A DNA stretch of 8,684 bases from Candidatus Bipolaricaulota bacterium (GTDB lineage: Bacteria > Bipolaricaulota > Bipolaricaulia > UBA7950 > UBA9294). The position numbers were made by a program, and so were the translations under genes. The stretch lies in NCBI GenBank assembly GCA_023132545.1, contig JAGLYB010000047.1, forward strand, positions 1-8,684, read 5' to 3'. The first letter of the stretch is position 1. Each line of letters opens with the position of its first letter. Shown piece by piece: positions 5,821 to 8,684 of the stretch. Under the pieces are notes generated by a model. That model searched no databases. It was not told where the DNA came from and was given only the letters and a program-made list of their open reading frames with translations.

Positions 5821-7173
5821 ATGCGGTTGACTCGAAAGGTGTTCCACGATCTTGCTATATGGATGATTGCATTCGGGCTGGGAATCGGAATTGTCTTTCC
5901 ATTCTTCGTCATCCTGCTTGGGGTTCCGTCATCAACTTCGCTCTCCATCTCCTTTTTCTTGGCATGCTTCGGCGCAGGGGCGGCAGTTGGTGTCTTCAAT
6001 TTCTCACTTGCACGCATGGTCGTTGGCTCGCGCATAAAGGTCATGGCGAAGGCAATGACACACATCGAGAAAAACTTGATGAGCATGGCGGTCTCTGGTG
6101 ATATGAACCAATGCACTCCACAAGAGTGCTTGATTGAGGTCGACTCCGAAGATGAGATCGGTGAGAGTGCGATGGCTTTCAACCGACTGGTTGAGGCTCT
6201 TGCACAATCAATGGAGACGCAAGCTGCCATTCGGTCGTTTTCGGAGATGTTGACCAGCCATTTGGAACTGGAGGTATTGGCGCAGCAGGCTTTGCGTCAG
6301 TTCATCGTACATACGGGGGCTTCGGGAGGCGCTATCTTGTATGAGTCCGCTGGTGAACTAAAGGTGGCCTCCTCGCATGGACTCAAGGATGTTGAGTCGC
6401 TCTCAGCAAGCGATCATGTTCGCCTCGCGGTCCGCACGGGAGACTCCCAGATAATCCACATGCCGGATGACGTCCAAGTTGACGGTGTCATCGCGCAGTT
6501 TCGCCCATCCGAGATATTCGTCCTTCCGGCCACCTACAAAAGCATTCCACTGGGGGTTGTCGTATTGGCCACAGCGGGATCATTTGATGCCGAGGCACAG
6601 ACCCGGATGGAGCTATTCCGACAGAGCTTTGGATTGGCGCTGAATAACGCCATTGCGCACGATCGCTTGCAGCGGCTGGCGGCACTCGATCCGCTGACTG
6701 GAGTCTACAATCGCCGTTTCGGTATGAGTCGCTTCCATGAGGAGTTTGACCGGGCCGTCCGGATGAACTCCCCCTTGGGTGTTTTGATGATGGACATCGA
6801 CCATTTCAAGCGGGTGAATGATACCTATGGTCATCTTGTCGGAGATCGTGTCCTGATCTCCATAACGGGAATTGCCAAGACCATTCTCAGGGACGGCGAC
6901 GTGTTGATCCGGTACGGTGGAGAGGAGTTCCTTGCCATCTTGCCCGCTGCGTCGAGCGAGGATCTTCGCCTAATCGGAGAGCGATTGCGCCGAGCCATCG
7001 AGGATGCCTCTGTAACGGATGGCTCACAGACGATCCGCGTCACGACAAGCTTGGGTGCCTCCTCGTATCCGAGGCAGAACGTTGAGAAGGCGGATGAGCT
7101 TGTCCAGCTCGCCGATGCCGCGTTGTATCAGGCGAAGGAATCCGGAAGGAACCGACTCATCCTGTCACGGTGA
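5821..7173 (+). CDS. Membrane-anchored diguanylate cyclase (HAMP-GAF-GGDEF)
   Basis: Makes the second messenger cyclic di-GMP from two GTP. It has 450 residues from ATG 5821, with a modest GAGGTG site 8 bases upstream. Two membrane helices (about 11-33 and 41-63) are joined by only a few residues, so there is no extracytoplasmic sensor domain. A HAMP-like linker follows (about 63-125, with DEIGESAMAFN at 111-121), then a GAF-like domain (about 140-275) that probably senses a cytoplasmic ligand, then the GGDEF domain (about 285-450). The domain opens with LDPLTGVYNRR (289-299). Metal-binding D325 (MDIDHFK), substrate residues N333 and D342, and the active site R-Y-G-G-E-E-F (364-370) are all present. 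The product-inhibition site RxxD is intact as R357-D-G-D360. The enzyme should therefore be active and feedback-inhibited. No phosphodiesterase or c-di-GMP effector is adjacent, and it appears to be a single-gene unit. Confidence 0.95.
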   Translation: MRLTRKVFHDLAIWMIAFGLGIGIVFPFFVILLGVPSSTSLSISFFLACFGAGAAVGVFNFSLARMVVGSRIKVMAKAMTHIEKNLMSMAVSGDMNQCTPQECLIEVDSEDEIGESAMAFNRLVEALAQSMETQAAIRSFSEMLTSHLELEVLAQQALRQFIVHTGASGGAILYESAGELKVASSHGLKDVESLSASDHVRLAVRTGDSQIIHMPDDVQVDGVIAQFRPSEIFVLPATYKSIPLGVVVLATAGSFDAEAQTRMELFRQSFGLALNNAIAHDRLQRLAALDPLTGVYNRRFGMSRFHEEFDRAVRMNSPLGVLMMDIDHFKRVNDTYGHLVGDRVLISITGIAKTILRDGDVLIRYGGEEFLAILPAASSEDLRLIGERLRRAIEDASVTDGSQTIRVTTSLGASSYPRQNVEKADELVQLADAALYQAKESGRNRLILSR

Positions 7174-7225
7174 CGCAGGGAGCCAGCTCAACATCTCGAC
7201 TTCAAGAGAGAGAGCCTGCGTCACC
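7169..7225. repeat. 11-bp perfect inverted repeat between convergent genes, overlapping the cyclase stop codon
   Basis: GGTGACGCAGG (7169-7179) is repeated inverted and without mismatch as CCTGCGTCACC (7215-7225), around a 35-base loop that can itself form a small inner stem (TCTC with GAGA). The left arm contains the TGA of the cyclase gene. There is no T tract on either side. It may serve as a shared 3' end structure for the two converging transcripts. Confidence 0.5.
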
Positions 7226-7266
7226 ATGCAGCTTGGACTGATTCTTCCGGTGCTTGGGGCAGGCAG

Positions 7267-8538
7267 CTAGATCTCTTTTCCCTCTCGAATGATGAGCAAC
7301 GGGGTGATGAGAAGGACGCCCACAGAGACATAGACAATGGCAGCTCCCACGCCGATCTGATCGGCCAGCCATCCAAGGATCGGAGCCATTCCGGCCATGA
7401 TGAGTGTGCGAAGCTGAACTTCGACGGATAGTCCGGAGGCCATCGAACCATGCTCGAAGCGATCGGCTAGGTAACCGACAATGAGGGGACGACGCAGGTT
7501 TTGCAGCACATACGTACCCAAGAATGCGGCAATGGCAAGTCCGTCAAGATTGAACCAGGCGGCTGCGCCAGCGCCAATCAACAGGCCAATGCCGATGACA
7601 AGCGTGAGATTGATGCCGCGTGACAGCGATTTCAGACGAGCTTGGACAGCCCCAGCGCTGGAACTTGCGAAGCTGGTAGCAAGATAGATAACGAAGTATA
7701 CGCAGCCTACCAAGATTGCCGTGCGTTGCTCTCCTTGTAAGGAAAGAAGAACAGGAAGCGCGAGCGCTTGAGCCTGGATAATCGGCTGCAAGTAGTCCTT
7801 GGTCGACTTGAACAGCGCGTCGAAGCTGGCGCTGGATAACAATCCCCGCACAGTGCATGGATTCCGCAACAGGGCGCATAATCCACGGACAGTGGCAGCA
7901 AACTGATTGCCGACTACCCTCCACCCCATTCCAGAAAGCACGATGTGCTCACCATCCAATGCGCGAGGATACGAGGCAAGAAGAAGGAGGTTGAGAACAT
8001 AGGGAACGGTTGAGGCAAGAAAGATGATGCGATAGTTTCCCGTCCAGAAGACCAAACCGGCTGCGATTAGGGAAGCCAGTGCAGATCCGAGCTGAGACGC
8101 CGCGCGTGTTTTTCCGTAATAGAACACCTTGCGATCTTCATATCCACGGAGGCGAAGATGCTCCATGATCATTGCCTTGTGCGTTCCGGAACGGAACGTC
8201 TCGCCGATCGCAAAGGCGATCATGGCAATCACGAACAGCCAGAACGTCGATCCCAGATAGAACAGAATGAACGAAAGGATGTAAGCAGAGAACCCGAACA
8301 ACATCGCCTTGCGCCGACCGAATGCATCGGCCATGACCCCGGTGGGGATCTCCAGTACGTTGGTGGCGATTTCGCGAATGGAAATCAGGGTTCCGATGGC
8401 CAGGAATGAGAGTCCGGCTCCCCTGAGGAAGAGAATGAGGAAGGGATCGAAGAATCGCAGGTTCTTCAAGAAACCGTAAGCACGGAATTTCCAGAACTGG
8501 AGGTCTCGCTGGATGGACTTCAATCGCCGGTCTGACAC
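7267..8538 (-). CDS. Major facilitator superfamily (MFS) transporter
   Basis: A 423-residue inner-membrane secondary transporter driven by an ion gradient. GTG 8538 is the start, because AGGAGG (8550-8545) lies 6 bases before it. A longer frame reaching 8604 has no such site. After a basic amphipathic N-terminus (residues 1-28), hydrophobic segments recur along the whole length, consistent with 12 helices. MFS motif A is clear in the first cytoplasmic loop: GVMADAFGRRK at 67-77, preceded by LEIPTG, common in drug-efflux-like and uncharacterised MFS members. The segment YLADRFEHGSMASGL lies in the second half, and the C-terminus ends in a short charged tail (IREGKEI). Direction and substrate cannot be deduced. 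It converges with the cyclase gene (93 bases between stops) and is probably a single gene under its own promoter. Confidence 0.92.
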   Translation of the reverse strand: MSDRRLKSIQRDLQFWKFRAYGFLKNLRFFDPFLILFLRGAGLSFLAIGTLISIREIATNVLEIPTGVMADAFGRRKAMLFGFSAYILSFILFYLGSTFWLFVIAMIAFAIGETFRSGTHKAMIMEHLRLRGYEDRKVFYYGKTRAASQLGSALASLIAAGLVFWTGNYRIIFLASTVPYVLNLLLLASYPRALDGEHIVLSGMGWRVVGNQFAATVRGLCALLRNPCTVRGLLSSASFDALFKSTKDYLQPIIQAQALALPVLLSLQGEQRTAILVGCVYFVIYLATSFASSSAGAVQARLKSLSRGINLTLVIGIGLLIGAGAAAWFNLDGLAIAAFLGTYVLQNLRRPLIVGYLADRFEHGSMASGLSVEVQLRTLIMAGMAPILGWLADQIGVGAAIVYVSVGVLLITPLLIIREGKEI

Positions 8539-8544
8539 CCAAAT

Positions 8545-8550
8545 CCTCCT
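8545..8550 (-). promoter_or_regulatory. Ribosome binding site fixing the GTG start of the MFS gene
   Basis: A perfect AGGAGG 6 bases before GTG 8538 on the minus strand. It argues against upstream in-frame starts near 8604, whose extra residues look unlike an MFS N-terminus. Confidence 0.8.
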
Positions 8551-8595
8551 CGTTGGTTCGCGTATGTGAATCGTAAGAATCGCAGCTTGCCACTC

Positions 8596-8626
8596 AGTGT
8601 ACACCGCTTTCCCAAGACAGGGGCAA
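8596..8626 (-). promoter_or_regulatory. Possible promoter of the MFS gene
   Basis: On the minus strand TTGCCC (8626-8621) and TACACT (8601-8596) are separated by 19 bases, placing a transcript start about 50 bases before the GTG. The -10 box is fair (4 of 6 matches), the -35 weaker, and the spacer long. Confidence 0.3.
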
Positions 8627-8638
8627 AACTAGGGAAGC

Positions 8639-8681
8639 TTGACAGCTGTCCTTGCATCACTATGGGCTACATGGGTATACT
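8639..8681 (+). promoter_or_regulatory. Right-edge promoter-like boxes with a perfect 10-bp palindrome
   Basis: GACAGCTGTC (8641-8650) is a perfect palindrome overlapping a TTGACA hexamer (8639-8644). Further right, TTGCAT (8652-8657) and TATACT (8676-8681) are 18 bases apart and could be plus-strand -35 and -10 boxes for a gene beyond the window. The palindrome lies between this and the MFS promoter candidate, where an operator for a divergent pair would be expected. Confidence 0.3.
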
Positions 8682-8684
8682 CCG

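Noticed and set aside
7226..7270. A 14-codon ORF, MQLGLILPVLGAGS, after the cyclase gene, resembling the first residues of luciferase-like flavin monooxygenases.
   Set aside because: It is far too short to judge, has no clear ribosome binding site, and no further homologous sequence follows because the MFS gene occupies the DNA.

Overview
This is a bacterial window of medium GC content with strong AGGAGG-type ribosome binding sites and ATG, GTG and TTG starts. It holds one transport and catabolism operon, a mostly gene-poor gap with one small hidden gene, and a convergent pair made of a diguanylate cyclase and an MFS transporter. I see no rRNA, tRNA, CRISPR array, insertion sequence or phage gene. 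No marker gene fixes the phylum. Amidohydrolase genes embedded in family-5 peptide ABC importer operons are common in anaerobes and in candidate phyla, but that is background knowledge and not an assignment.

Positions 1-4947 (+) form a tight operon: a 5'-truncated metal-dependent amidohydrolase (imidazolonepropionase/Xaa-Pro dipeptidase type), a family-5 periplasmic or lipid-anchored substrate-binding protein, two DppB/DppC-type permeases, and a RidA-family protein. The gaps are 20, 74, 12 and 102 bases. The 74-base gap after the binding-protein gene carries a 15-bp hairpin. The likely logic is capture and import of a peptide-like or amide-containing compound, cytoplasmic hydrolysis by the amidohydrolase, and a RidA-like accessory protein. 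The two ATPase subunits such an importer needs are not in the window. They must lie upstream of the left edge or elsewhere in the genome.

Positions 4948-5820 contain no large gene. The minus strand carries a 38-codon, very lysine-rich ORF (5324-5440) with a perfect AGGAGG six bases before its ATG and a short hairpin just before that ribosome binding site. The rest holds only small dyads and a weak promoter candidate.

Positions 5821-7173 (+) encode a membrane-anchored HAMP-GAF-GGDEF diguanylate cyclase with intact catalytic and product-inhibition motifs. Positions 7267-8538 (-) encode an MFS transporter facing it. The 93 bases between them hold an 11-bp perfect inverted repeat that overlaps the cyclase stop codon. 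The right edge, upstream of the MFS gene, has promoter-like boxes on both strands and a perfect 10-bp palindrome, which suggests a divergent gene just outside the window.

Most of the window is familiar. The less ordinary points are the hidden lysine-rich microprotein gene, a Cys-x7-Cys-x2-Cys cluster in the binding protein, a RidA homologue without the catalytic arginine, and the hairpins at the operon and convergent-gene junctions.
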